NCBI GenBank assembly: GCA_016781225.1
Contig: JADDQT010000002.1
Location: 1 to 27,177 of the forward strand
DNA from: Actinomycetota bacterium
Lineage (GTDB): Bacteria > Actinomycetota > Acidimicrobiia > Acidimicrobiales > GCA-2861595
Reading direction: 5' to 3'
DNA length: 27,177 bases
In this document: piece after piece, positions 8,288-15,621 of the stretch
Position numbering within the stretch: the stretch's first letter is position 1
Layout of the letters: every line of letters begins with the position of its first letter
The notes under the pieces: model-generated
Database searches by the model: none
Seen by the model: only the letters and a program-made list of their open reading frames with translations
Told to the model about the DNA's origin: nothing
Position numbers and translations under genes: made by a program

Positions 8288-8423
8288 GGTCTGTCCTGCA
8301 TCCTCTCTCTTCCTCGGCAGGGCTTGCCATCGAATTAAGGGACGGGACCCTGACCATTCAGGCGGCGGCAAGCGAGAACAACAGGATACGACAGGGCGTC
8401 ACTCCCGCCGGCGCGGGCAACCC
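8288..8423 (-). promoter_or_regulatory. Upstream region of the subtilase gene
   Basis: This 136-bp stretch separates the subtilase GTG from the IS630 element. A purine run (gaggaagagagaggatg on the - strand) and an AGGA about 7 nt before the GTG could serve as the ribosome-binding site. I see no convincing -35/-10 pair. Before the IS inserted, the upstream DUF2142 gene may have read directly into this gene. Confidence 0.35.
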
Positions 8424-8425
8424 TA

Positions 8426-8445
8426 GTGGTCTAACGCGGAAGTCA
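8426..8445 (+). repeat. Left terminal inverted repeat of the IS630 element
   Basis: The 20 bases gtggtctaacgcggaagtca match the reverse complement of 9526-9545 at 16 of 20 positions. TA precedes it at 8424-8425. Confidence 0.85.
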
Positions 8446-8468
8446 CACTGATGTGGTTTGATGTGTCC

Positions 8469-9518
8469 ATGCGACTACCTCCGTTGGAGCTGAGAAGGGA
8501 TGACCGGGCCACCCTCGAGTCCTGGGCTCGTGGGAACGATCGAAGCGCGCATGGCTCAGCGTGCTCGCATCGTGCTGCTGGCCGCCGATGGCATGTCAAC
8601 CGCGCCATCGCTGATGTGGTCGGCCTTCACTACAACCAAGTCGGGCTGTGGCGATCCCGCTACGGTGAGTTCGGCTTGGCCGGCCTCGACGACGGCGAGC
8701 GAAGCGGCAGGCCACCCGTGTACAACCATGACGACGTGCTGTTGTTGGTGAAGACGGTGACCGAGCCCCCGCCCGATGGCGCCACCCGCTGGACCATGGA
8801 GGCGCTGGCAGAAGCCATGGCCGGCAACGGTGTGGCCATCTCGGCGTCGCAGGTGTGGCGCATCTGCAAGGCGTTGGACTGAAGCCCTGGCAGGTCGAGT
8901 CGTGGATGACCTCCCACGACCCCGACTTCTGGGAGCGAGCCGGCGACGTGTGTGGGCTCTACTTGAACCCGCCCGAGAACGCCGTCGTGTGGTCGGTGGA
9001 CGAGAAGTCGGGCATCCAGGCCAAGTCCAGGGTCAAACCCCACCAGACCAGCTGTGCCCGGCATCCCCGCTCGCCGGGAGTTCGAATATCGCCGCCACGG
9101 CACCGCCGTGCTCTTCGCCGGCCTCGACGTGCACGAGGGAACCGTGGCCGGCTGGGTCACCGACTCCACCCGCTCGGACAACTTCGTGGACTTCCTGACC
9201 GACTTGGTGGCCCAGACACCGACTGGCCTTGACCTGCATTGCATCGTGGACAACCTCTCCGCCCACACCACCGGCAAGGTGAGGCAGTTCTTGGAACAGA
9301 ATCGACACGTCCACCTGCACTTCACGCCCACGCACGCCTCGTGGCTCAACCAGGTGGAGCTGTTCTTCTCCATCCTGGAGCGGCGCCTGCTTCGCCGAGA
9401 CGAGTTCGACTCTGTCGATGATCTCGCCGATCGGATCATCGCCTTCATCAAGGACTACAACCGCCGGGCGGCGCCGTTCCGCTGGACCTATGACGGCCGA
9501 CCGCTCATGGCCGCGTAA
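8469..9518 (+). pseudogene. IS630 transposase, four frameshifts
   Basis: Joined across frames, the sequence reads as a full-length IS630 DDE transposase of about 350 residues. It starts at MRLPPLELRRDD, continues through a helix-turn-helix region (NRAIADVVGLHYNQVGLWR), and has VVWSVDEKSG (first Asp), HCIVDNLSAHTTGKV (second Asp) and ASWLNQVELFFSI (Glu). The catalytic triad is still encoded. Reading needs four single-base frame corrections: near 8532-8542, at about 8596-8598, at 8878-8882 where a lost T makes a premature TGA, and near 9034-9042 where there is one extra base. Their net effect is zero. Neighbouring genes are mostly free of such errors, so decay after insertion is likelier than poor sequence quality, but the latter is possible. 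Confidence 0.9.
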
Positions 9519-9519
9519 A

Positions 9520-11283
9520 TCACAATGACTTACGCGCGAGAGCACTAGCTGCGAGGCGAGATGAATCGGGTGCGTTGGACAAGTCCGGGGCTATGGGCCT
9601 CGACAAGTTCTTGCGCCACCTCCACCGGGAGGGCGCCATCGTGGGCTGCGCCACGAAGAGCATGACGCCGGCAAGGATCAAGAGCGACCCTAGGGCCGCG
9701 GACACAAGCGACAACCACCAGCCGCCGTGTGGCGACCACTCCGGGGAAGCGAGAAAGTGCCACGGGCCGGTGCCGCCAACGGCGTATCGGTGAGAGTTGG
9801 CATACCACGCGCCGAACTGGAGCGTAGCGACTGCCGCGACCGCCGCCGATAACACCACAAGCCGAGCCTGCTTTGAAGCTTGGTGGCCGCGCTCGGCGAA
9901 TACATGCCCGCAAAGCATCGGCACGACCAGTCCGATGGCCAGGGTGTAACGCACCTGTCCGTTCGCGCACACAGTGGGGTTCGAGGCCACGATGGCAATG
10001 GCGGATGCTGCGGTGGCGGTCGTGGCACCGACGAGAGCCAGCCGATGCTTCCAGGTGCCGAGCGCGAGGGCGACGAGGACGGCGCTCCCGAGGATCATCC
10101 GCCCGAGGAGATACAGCGCGTCAGGCATGGGCGTGTCACACCAGCCGAAGAGCCCAATGGCGCCGTCGAGCATCGCCGGAAGGGTGCGGGCGGCGCCCCG
10201 GAAGTCCGGGGGGTTGTCCTTGGCAACGGTCGATGCGAAGGTACTCATCTTGGTTACCGTCCACCACAGCGTCGTCAGGGCGCTGGCCGACATTACCGCC
10301 ACTGCTGCAACAAGACGCCGACGCTGGTTACGAACGAGCGCGACGGTGCCTCGGAATCCGAGGAGGGTGACGACGACGGCGGCATTGACAGCGAGCCAGA
10401 CGAGTCCCGTGGCCCTCGCCAGGACGAGGACTGACCCGCCCAGCGCAAGCCACACCCAAGTCTCCAACCGGCGCGAGCCGGAAACCAGCGAGAGCGCCGC
10501 AGAGACGAAGCAAAGGCTGGCAAAGATTTCGATGCTGTTCGTGGTGACGGCGGATGCAAGGAAAACGGCAGTTGGTGTGACGGCCATCAGGATGCCCAGA
10601 AGTACGCCACGAGAGCGCGCCACGCGAAGCGCGCCAGCGAGGAAAGCCAGACAAATGAGCGCGCCCGTCGCTCGAGCGGCGCGAAGGCCGAGTTCGGCGG
10701 AGCCTGCGACCCGAGCGGCCGCTCCGAGCGGAACGTAGACAAAGGGGTGGTATGGGCCGACGTAGCTCGCCTGCGGTCCACCGGCACTCGGTGCGGTAAT
10801 GGTGACTCTGTTGTCCCAGCGTCCGGGAAGTGGGACCATCGAATCGAGCGCTTCAGGCGGTGGGGCTAGCTGCCGGCAGGCGGCCGACACCTGACTGTTT
10901 ATGGTGCAGTACAGGTTCGGATGGTCCCCCTCGAGGGCAAAGCGGGAGGGGATTCGAAAAGTGCGTGTGACCGCCGCCATCATTTGATCCCAGGGCGTCA
11001 TTTGTGGTGAGGGACGAACGGCGACGTCCCCAGACCATTGTCCATACGCCGACCCGAGCGCCTTCACATAGTGCGATTGCTCGTCTGGGCCAGCGCCAAT
11101 CGGGTTGCTGCTGACCCATGCGGCGAACAACGCGCCGAAGCCGCCCAGGAGCAGAAACATCGCGGTCCTGTGTCTCCGAGCAATTTGCCTCGGGCCGCGA
11201 GGGGTGCCATGCAGGCGGGTAACGGCTCTTGCGGTCGCCTCGACCGAGTCCGCGCAGCTCCCTGTCACCGCTGATACAGCCAT
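9520..11283 (-). CDS. DUF2142 multi-pass membrane protein, 3' end replaced by an IS
   Basis: This 587-residue integral membrane protein has a basic cytoplasmic N-terminus, a first membrane segment near 41-58, then an extracytoplasmic loop with NPIGAGPDEQSHYVKA, and roughly ten more hydrophobic segments. The Asp-Glu pair near 67-68 recalls the acidic loop motif of GT-C glycosyltransferases. The end of the domain shows NSHRYAVGG...WSPHGGWW, shared with the two other DUF2142 proteins here. ATG 11283 is chosen because CCTCC at 11291-11295 (GGAGG on the - strand) lies 7 nt away. The last residues, SALARKSL, are encoded by the IS630 right end. Without the element the frame would continue 29 residues to a TAA at 8335. 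A role in surface-polymer glycosylation or export is inferred. Base composition looks somewhat less GC-rich than the flanks. Confidence 0.85.
   Translation of the reverse strand: MAVSAVTGSCADSVEATARAVTRLHGTPRGPRQIARRHRTAMFLLLGGFGALFAAWVSSNPIGAGPDEQSHYVKALGSAYGQWSGDVAVRPSPQMTPWDQMMAAVTRTFRIPSRFALEGDHPNLYCTINSQVSAACRQLAPPPEALDSMVPLPGRWDNRVTITAPSAGGPQASYVGPYHPFVYVPLGAAARVAGSAELGLRAARATGALICLAFLAGALRVARSRGVLLGILMAVTPTAVFLASAVTTNSIEIFASLCFVSAALSLVSGSRRLETWVWLALGGSVLVLARATGLVWLAVNAAVVVTLLGFRGTVALVRNQRRRLVAAVAVMSASALTTLWWTVTKMSTFASTVAKDNPPDFRGAARTLPAMLDGAIGLFGWCDTPMPDALYLLGRMILGSAVLVALALGTWKHRLALVGATTATAASAIAIVASNPTVCANGQVRYTLAIGLVVPMLCGHVFAERGHQASKQARLVVLSAAVAAVATLQFGAWYANSHRYAVGGTGPWHFLASPEWSPHGGWWLSLVSAALGSLLILAGVMLFVAQPTMAPSRWRWRKNLSRPIAPDLSNAPDSSRLAASALARKSL
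9526..9545 (-). repeat. Right terminal inverted repeat of the IS630 element
   Basis: Read on the - strand this is gtgctctcgcgcgtaagtca, pairing with 8426-8445. TA follows at 9546-9547. This repeat encodes part of the C-terminus of the DUF2142 protein on the - strand. Confidence 0.85.
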
Positions 11284-11496
11284 TTCAATTCCTCCGACGC
11301 CGCCGACAGTGTGAGACGAAATCCGTCTACGTCGACTTGCCTACGATCAAGCAACACGTGTCCGACTCCGACGAGGGACCGCCGATGTCGGCTAATCGAA
11401 CCCGAATCTGTGACACGACCTCCGACAGATGAGCAGTACCACAGCAACGCCCGCCCAAGTCTGTCGGCGTCGGCGCCGAGCGGGCACCCTCATCGA
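11284..11496. promoter_or_regulatory. Gap between frameshifted methyltransferase and DUF2142 gene
   Basis: This 213-bp gap is less GC-rich than the genes around it. It carries the GGAGG ribosome-binding site (11291-11295) for the DUF2142 gene. No clear promoter pair, hairpin terminator or RNA gene is recognised. Confidence 0.3.
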
Positions 11497-12049
11497 TCAC
11501 TCGCTATTGCTACGGGTCAGTAACGCCCACTGGCCACTACCCCCCTCACGCGGTCGTCGATGGGCCCTGAAGCCCGGGTACCGCCGCAGGTCCACGAGAT
11601 GTGAGTGGTCGGAGGTCCGAGGCTGCAGTAAACCGATCTGCTCCAGCACGCGGCAAGCCCAGTCCATGTGCGGGACGGGTGAGGTCACGAACAGCCTGCC
11701 GTTTGGCTTCGACAGGGCGTGCAGCGCCTCCGCCATGTCCACAATGCTCGACCACCTCGAACGCCACGATTACATCGAAGGATCTGGGTTGGAGGCCGAG
11801 GTCCTGCCAGTCGTTGACATCACCCACGATGTCGGCCGGCCCGACCAAGTCGATGCCGGTGACATTCGTCCATCCCTTTTCGGTGACCCATCGCTTTACC
11901 CAGCCGTCTGCGCATCCCACGTCGAGCACGGCGGCGTCATATGGGATATCACGGAAGAAGAACTCAAGTTTCTTCTCCCGGGCATAGCGGCTGAGCCATC
12001 CCGCCATCCCTTCGGCGCCTGCCGTTGCTTGTTGCCTCACAGAAGCCAA
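11497..12049 (-). pseudogene. Class I SAM methyltransferase (Methyltransf_11 type), one frameshift
   Basis: The 5' part (12049 to about 11750) encodes VLDVGCADGWVKRW, the SAM-binding motif, then GIDLVGPADIVGDVND and FDVIVAFEVVEH. After EVVEH the frame shifts by one base, at gagcattgtggac near 11745-11752. The continuation DMAEALHALSKPNGRLFVTSPVPHMDW, the family's normal sequel, runs in the next frame to a TGA at 11497. About 184 residues would result if one base were removed. Translation probably starts at TTG 12049, because AAGGAG (12058-12063, read on the - strand) lies 8 nt upstream. With good start signals and only one lesion, this is either a young pseudogene or a sequencing indel; the sequence alone cannot decide. 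A sugar O-methyltransferase role is plausible from context. Confidence 0.78.
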
Positions 12050-12057
12050 CTGGATCT

Positions 12058-12063
12058 CTCCTT
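12058..12063 (-). promoter_or_regulatory. Shine-Dalgarno site supporting a TTG start
   Basis: On the - strand AAGGAG is followed by 8 nt and then TTG at 12049. It decides the start of the frameshifted methyltransferase, since no ATG lies near. Confidence 0.6.
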
Positions 12064-12367
12064 AATGCCCCTTGGCTTGCTCCCGAGCGACGCGGTTCCG
12101 TGCAAGCACTTCGGATAGGGTGCGAACTGGCTAGACGCTACCCGAGTAGCCCCTCGACGTGCCCGCTCTTCCGTGCCATGAACTGCCGGCTCGGGACTGC
12201 GGTGGAACCGCCCCCGGGATCGAAGGAGGGCGCAAGACCAGCGGTTCTGATCGTGCCCCGCTGACTGGTGAAACTCGACGCCGACGGGAATGCTCGAGCC
12301 GAGGACAGTCTTGCTCAGTCGGTGACAGCTGCCAAGGCCGACTCCTTCGGCGGCTCCTCGACCCGGG

Positions 12368-12499
12368 TTACGTGGACTTGGCCATCGACTCCTCGTAGAG
12401 ATGGTGCCGCTCGACGACAACCCACTCGTTGGTCTCCACGACGAGTGCGGTGACAAGCGCGTCACCGATCGCGTTATTGGGGAGGATTGCGCTATCCAC
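12368..12499 (-). pseudogene. Short coding remnant of unknown family
   Basis: This 43-codon frame runs from GTG 12499 to TAA 12368, two bases after the stop of another coding-like frame (TAG at 12502-12504). It contains IGDALVTALVVETNEWVV and ERHHLYEES, with high GC at third positions as in real genes of this window. It has no recognisable domain and is too short to assign. It may be the 3' piece of the broken gene lying upstream of it on the - strand. Confidence 0.3.
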
Positions 12500-12854
12500 A
12501 GCTAGTTCGGCGTCGGGATGGAGCGGATCACGGCCAAGGCGTCCAGGTCGTGGGTTTCAACGTCGTAGTCACCGTCTCCGGGATCCAAGCCCGGAGGCGC
12601 CCATGGTGGGAAGTGGTCGTCAACCACGGGACGCAGGTGGTGCTCGTGGCGGGCGAAGACGATGGCTTCGAGCGCTGCCCGATGCTCGATAACCACTGGG
12701 CTCGGCACAGGCGTCGACCAGGCGGTGCTCCGTGGTGCGGTGCCCGGCGAAGCGCAGCTCCCGCAATGAGGATGCCGCCGCCACTCGGGCCTCGATGACC
12801 TGGCCGGCCTCCCGGGCGGAAGCGAGCAGAATGCCCCGGCCCGCCCGGCGTGGC

Positions 12855-12986
12855 TCACGACGAGCGGTGTCGAAGCGGACCCGAGGCAGGCGACCAACCA
12901 GCGGTGCCTCGATTCGGAACCGCTCGGATCGTCCAACTCACCGGATGTAGTGCTCTCACGTCCATCCACTCCTCCTGGGTCATCAT
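12855..12986 (-). pseudogene. Possible N-terminal remnant of a transposase or DNA-binding protein
   Basis: A 43-codon frame starts with two adjacent ATGs, the first at 12986, preceded 8 nt upstream by AAGGAG (12995-13000 read on the - strand). It begins MMTQEEWMDVRALHPVSWTI, which resembles the N-terminal helix-turn-helix region of IS21-type IstA proteins. It then loses that similarity and ends at a TGA at 12855. The identification rests on about 20 residues, so it is tentative. Coding-like sequence goes on in another frame downstream, which suggests truncation by a frameshift or fusion of unrelated pieces. Confidence 0.3.
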
Positions 12987-13132
12987 CGAGATGACTCCTT
13001 TCCAGCCCGTGGTACTTGGCAACGCCAGCAGGCTGGAGGAGTCGCTGACCCCGACCGGTGGATCCGGTCAGGAGAAGCACGGTTCAGCTAGACCGCAAGT
13101 TTTCGCGGACCACTAGTGAGGTTCCGGGCTCC

Positions 13133-13957
13133 CTATGTCAAGGAGCGGAGACGATCCTCTTCCTGGCTGGTGGCCGGCTGCATGGTGAAGGCCTGACCGT
13201 GCCAGCCGAAGCTGAGTAGAGGCGCGGCCTTCCATGCGGGGTTCTGGTCCAGGAACTCGCCGAAGGCGCGTCGCTGACCCATGTCGTCGGACTGGTCGAA
13301 GCAGTTCCAGTCGTCGAACATGACGATGGTCCCCGGTTGGAGTCGGTCCCTGACGAAGCGGAGGACAGGGACCGTCGACTCGTACAGGTCACAATCCACC
13401 AATACCAGAGCCGCGGGGCCCATCTTCGTGGCCAGGTGAGCGGCGGATTCCGGTAAGTCGTCATACCACCCCTTGATGAGGTGCGTCCGCTCCCAGTCCA
13501 CGCCGAATCGGTTGAGATTGCTCACGACTTCGTCGTAGCTGCCGGCGTAATCCCCCGCTTTGAACTCGTCTGACTGGGCGTCGGGTCCACTGAGGGGTGG
13601 CAGTCCCGCGAAGGAGTCGAACCCGAAGAACTGTGGCTGGGTCGCACCGGCGGAGACGGCTGCAGCCTGGGCCACACAGAACGAGTAACCCTGCCACAGG
13701 CCGAACTCGTAGTAGTCACCCTGGACGCCCGTATCGGCGAGGGCCGCGAAGCATTCGTAGATCGCCGGCGAAGTGTCCGGCGTCGAGGTCGAGAAACCCA
13801 CCGCGTTCAGTCTTTGCCTCAACTCTTCGGGTAGGGCTTCGGGCGCCGCCGTGTTCCGAAGTCGGCGACGGAGCGATTCCCGCAGACGAGGCGGCAGGCG
13901 GTTCCATATGGGCGCCAGCACGTCGGCCCACCGTTTGCCGGTGTTGCCATCCATCAT
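13133..13957 (-). CDS. TylF/MycF-family sugar O-methyltransferase
   Basis: This 274-residue protein starts at the first of two adjacent ATGs (13957). The frame is open far upstream, but that part only mirrors the neighbouring membrane protein gene. Motifs of macrocin-type O-methyltransferases are present: YYEFGLWQGYSF near the SAM site, FFGFDSFAGLPPL, HLIKGWYDDLPES, LVLVDCDLYESTVPVLRF and IVMFDDWNCF. The aspartates of the VDCDLY and FDDW motifs bind the divalent metal used by this family. Members methylate sugar hydroxyls, for example on macrolide sugars or surface glycans. It lies 20 bp downstream of a DUF2142 gene in the same direction, so a glycan substrate is likely; the exact sugar is unknown. 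Confidence 0.87.
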   Translation of the reverse strand: MMDGNTGKRWADVLAPIWNRLPPRLRESLRRRLRNTAAPEALPEELRQRLNAVGFSTSTPDTSPAIYECFAALADTGVQGDYYEFGLWQGYSFCVAQAAAVSAGATQPQFFGFDSFAGLPPLSGPDAQSDEFKAGDYAGSYDEVVSNLNRFGVDWERTHLIKGWYDDLPESAAHLATKMGPAALVLVDCDLYESTVPVLRFVRDRLQPGTIVMFDDWNCFDQSDDMGQRRAFGEFLDQNPAWKAAPLLSFGWHGQAFTMQPATSQEEDRLRSLT

Positions 13958-13977
13958 CGGGCCGACCGTACCTGCCG

Positions 13978-15606
13978 TCAACGAGCAACGTCGAGCGTGG
14001 CTCCGGTGTGCCTCATGCGGTCGTGGGGGCGACGGGTCGTTCCCTCGCCGTAGGCGACGAACGCGACCACAAGGACGACCATGCCGGTCACGGTGAGGAC
14101 CACCCAGGGCAGCCAGCCTCCCGGTGGCGCCCATAGCCCCCCGTCCACCAGGTAGGACCACGCCCCGTCCGTGCCCACTGAATACCGCCGGCCGTTGGCC
14201 AGCAGGGCTGCACCGTTGACCACGGCCACGACGGCGGCGCAGACCGCCACGAGGCCAGGGCGGAGCCATCCGGCCAGTCGGTGGCGGTTCGCCAGGATCA
14301 CCTCTCCCCAGACGAGGGGAAAGGCAGTGAAGATGGGTTGGAAATACCGGCCTCCCATGGGAAATCCCCCCGCCTGGGTCACCCTGGTCAGCAGGACGAC
14401 GCCGGCCAGGTAGGTGACGAGCAGCACGAACGGCGCCAGGCGCTGGCGCCATGTGCCCACTGCAAAGGCGACGGCCCCCAGCCCCACGAAGACAACCTTC
14501 CAGACCAGGTACAGCCGCTCGGGAAGAACGGTCTCGCCCCATCCCGACACGGCGATCTGCTCCGGAAGGAAGCCCTCGAGGACCTGCCGCAGACCCGGCT
14601 TGACCAGCTCGGACCAGGCGGCCACACCACCTGGGGTCCGAGCATTCACCAAGAAGTTCCACACCACGACCGCCAAGACGGTGGCGGCGAGGACGGCGAT
14701 CATCAGCGCGGCCGGCCTGCCTCCCCGGCGGGCGGCTCGCACCACCGACGAAGGCCCGTGAAGCAGGACCGCCACCCATACGCCGAAGAAGACCCAGACG
14801 AATGCCAGTGGGCGGCTGGTCCCGAGCAGGAACCCGACGAGGGCGGTCACGCTCCACAGCCAGCCTGGTGCCGGCGCCTCCCGGACCAGCCTGAGACAGA
14901 GGGCGACGAATGCGATCCCCGCGACCATCTCGAGGCCGTTGGCATTCATGCTCCAGGAGAAGTACAGGACGGTGGGCGACAGGGCGACGATCACGCCAAG
15001 GAGCGACAGGCCAGGGGCGGCACGGTCGTGCACACCGAGAAGGCACAGGGCAAGGACCACCGTGCAGACGATCCCGCTTGCCAGCCGTGCCAGGAGAAGG
15101 CCGCCCCCGGGGCCATCTGCTGGTCTGGCGGCGAGTCCCGGAACCACGTAGGGCACCGGCGGATAGATGCCGACGTAGGTGCGGTCCACGACGCGTCCTG
15201 TCGGCGGGCCGATGCACGACGCGGAATCAGTGGTGCGCACGGCGAAGCAGGTGATCAGAGACTCCCCGGAGGGCAAGTGCCTCGCCGCGACGCGGGGTGG
15301 GAGGTCGACTCGCCGAGTCGCGGCATCGATCGTCCGTTGTTGGGCGGGGGTGAGGGGGTTGTAGCGCCAGGTGTCCGGCTCACCGATGAGATCCCCGGTG
15401 GACACCCCGAGGGCCCGCACGTAGTGGGCTTCTTCGTCGACGGACGCACCGTAGGGTCGGGCAAGAGCCCATACGACACCCAGCAAGGCGAAGAAAGCGA
15501 GCACACAAGCCGGCACGAGCAACGGATGTTTCAAGGCCCGGGTGAGCAGCGACCTGGGAAGAGAGGTGAGCTCCGCGCAACGGGCACTCTCCCTCGTCAC
15601 CGACAT
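13978..15606 (-). CDS. DUF2142 multi-pass membrane protein (second copy)
   Basis: This 542-residue membrane protein has a first membrane segment near 29-50, the loop PYGASVDEEAHYVRA with Asp57-Glu58, about ten further hydrophobic segments, and the C-terminal NGRRYSVGTDG...PPGGW motif. It aligns throughout with the two other DUF2142 proteins in the window, and all three keep the acidic pair and the RRY/PPGGW motif. ATG 15606 follows the stop of the GT39-like gene by 15 bp, so the two are probably one operon with the TylF-type methyltransferase. The family has no established activity that I can cite. A GT-C-like transferase or polymer-export role is inferred from the acidic loop and the neighbours. 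Confidence 0.85.
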   Translation of the reverse strand: MSVTRESARCAELTSLPRSLLTRALKHPLLVPACVLAFFALLGVVWALARPYGASVDEEAHYVRALGVSTGDLIGEPDTWRYNPLTPAQQRTIDAATRRVDLPPRVAARHLPSGESLITCFAVRTTDSASCIGPPTGRVVDRTYVGIYPPVPYVVPGLAARPADGPGGGLLLARLASGIVCTVVLALCLLGVHDRAAPGLSLLGVIVALSPTVLYFSWSMNANGLEMVAGIAFVALCLRLVREAPAPGWLWSVTALVGFLLGTSRPLAFVWVFFGVWVAVLLHGPSSVVRAARRGGRPAALMIAVLAATVLAVVVWNFLVNARTPGGVAAWSELVKPGLRQVLEGFLPEQIAVSGWGETVLPERLYLVWKVVFVGLGAVAFAVGTWRQRLAPFVLLVTYLAGVVLLTRVTQAGGFPMGGRYFQPIFTAFPLVWGEVILANRHRLAGWLRPGLVAVCAAVVAVVNGAALLANGRRYSVGTDGAWSYLVDGGLWAPPGGWLPWVVLTVTGMVVLVVAFVAYGEGTTRRPHDRMRHTGATLDVAR

Positions 15607-15621
15607 CGTGGGCGGCGGGAG

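Larger units (their letters stand above)
8426..9545 (+). mobile_element. IS630-family insertion sequence with degenerate transposase
   Basis: This 1120-bp element is bounded by imperfect 20-bp terminal inverted repeats at 8426-8445 and 9526-9545, which match at 16 of 20 positions. A TA dinucleotide sits just outside each end (8424-8425 and 9546-9547), the target duplication expected for IS630/Tc1-type elements. A single transposase gene fills the element but is broken by indels. The right end lies inside the DUF2142 reading frame on the opposite strand and supplies that protein's last residues. The insertion is therefore a real genomic event, with the ends intact and the coding part decayed. 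Confidence 0.9.
12064..13132. other. About 1.07 kb without an intact gene; decayed coding remnants
   Basis: No convincing complete gene is seen on either strand. On the - strand, stretches with coding-like codon use appear in different frames. These are a 43-codon frame at 12855-12986, a segment around 12690-12900 containing EAGQVIEARVAAASSLREL, a frame ending at 12502 with HDLDALAVIRSIP, and a 43-codon frame at 12368-12499 with ALVVETNEWVVVERHHLY. These look like pieces of one or more genes broken by indels. I do not recognise the families with confidence. No RNA gene or terminator is evident. Confidence 0.5.

Noticed and set aside
6749..8338. A 529-codon open frame on the + strand opposite the subtilase
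   Set aside because: It mirrors the third-codon GC bias of the subtilase gene, which has an intact catalytic triad and signal peptide on the other strand.
8469..9518. Programmed ribosomal frameshifting in the IS630 transposase
   Set aside because: Four separate shifts would be needed in both directions, with no slippery sequence seen. Decay or sequencing error is simpler.
13958..15217. Upstream extension of the TylF-type methyltransferase frame
   Set aside because: The added 420 residues are arginine-rich low-complexity sequence overlapping the DUF2142 gene on the same strand in another frame. The family N-terminus fits ATG 13957.
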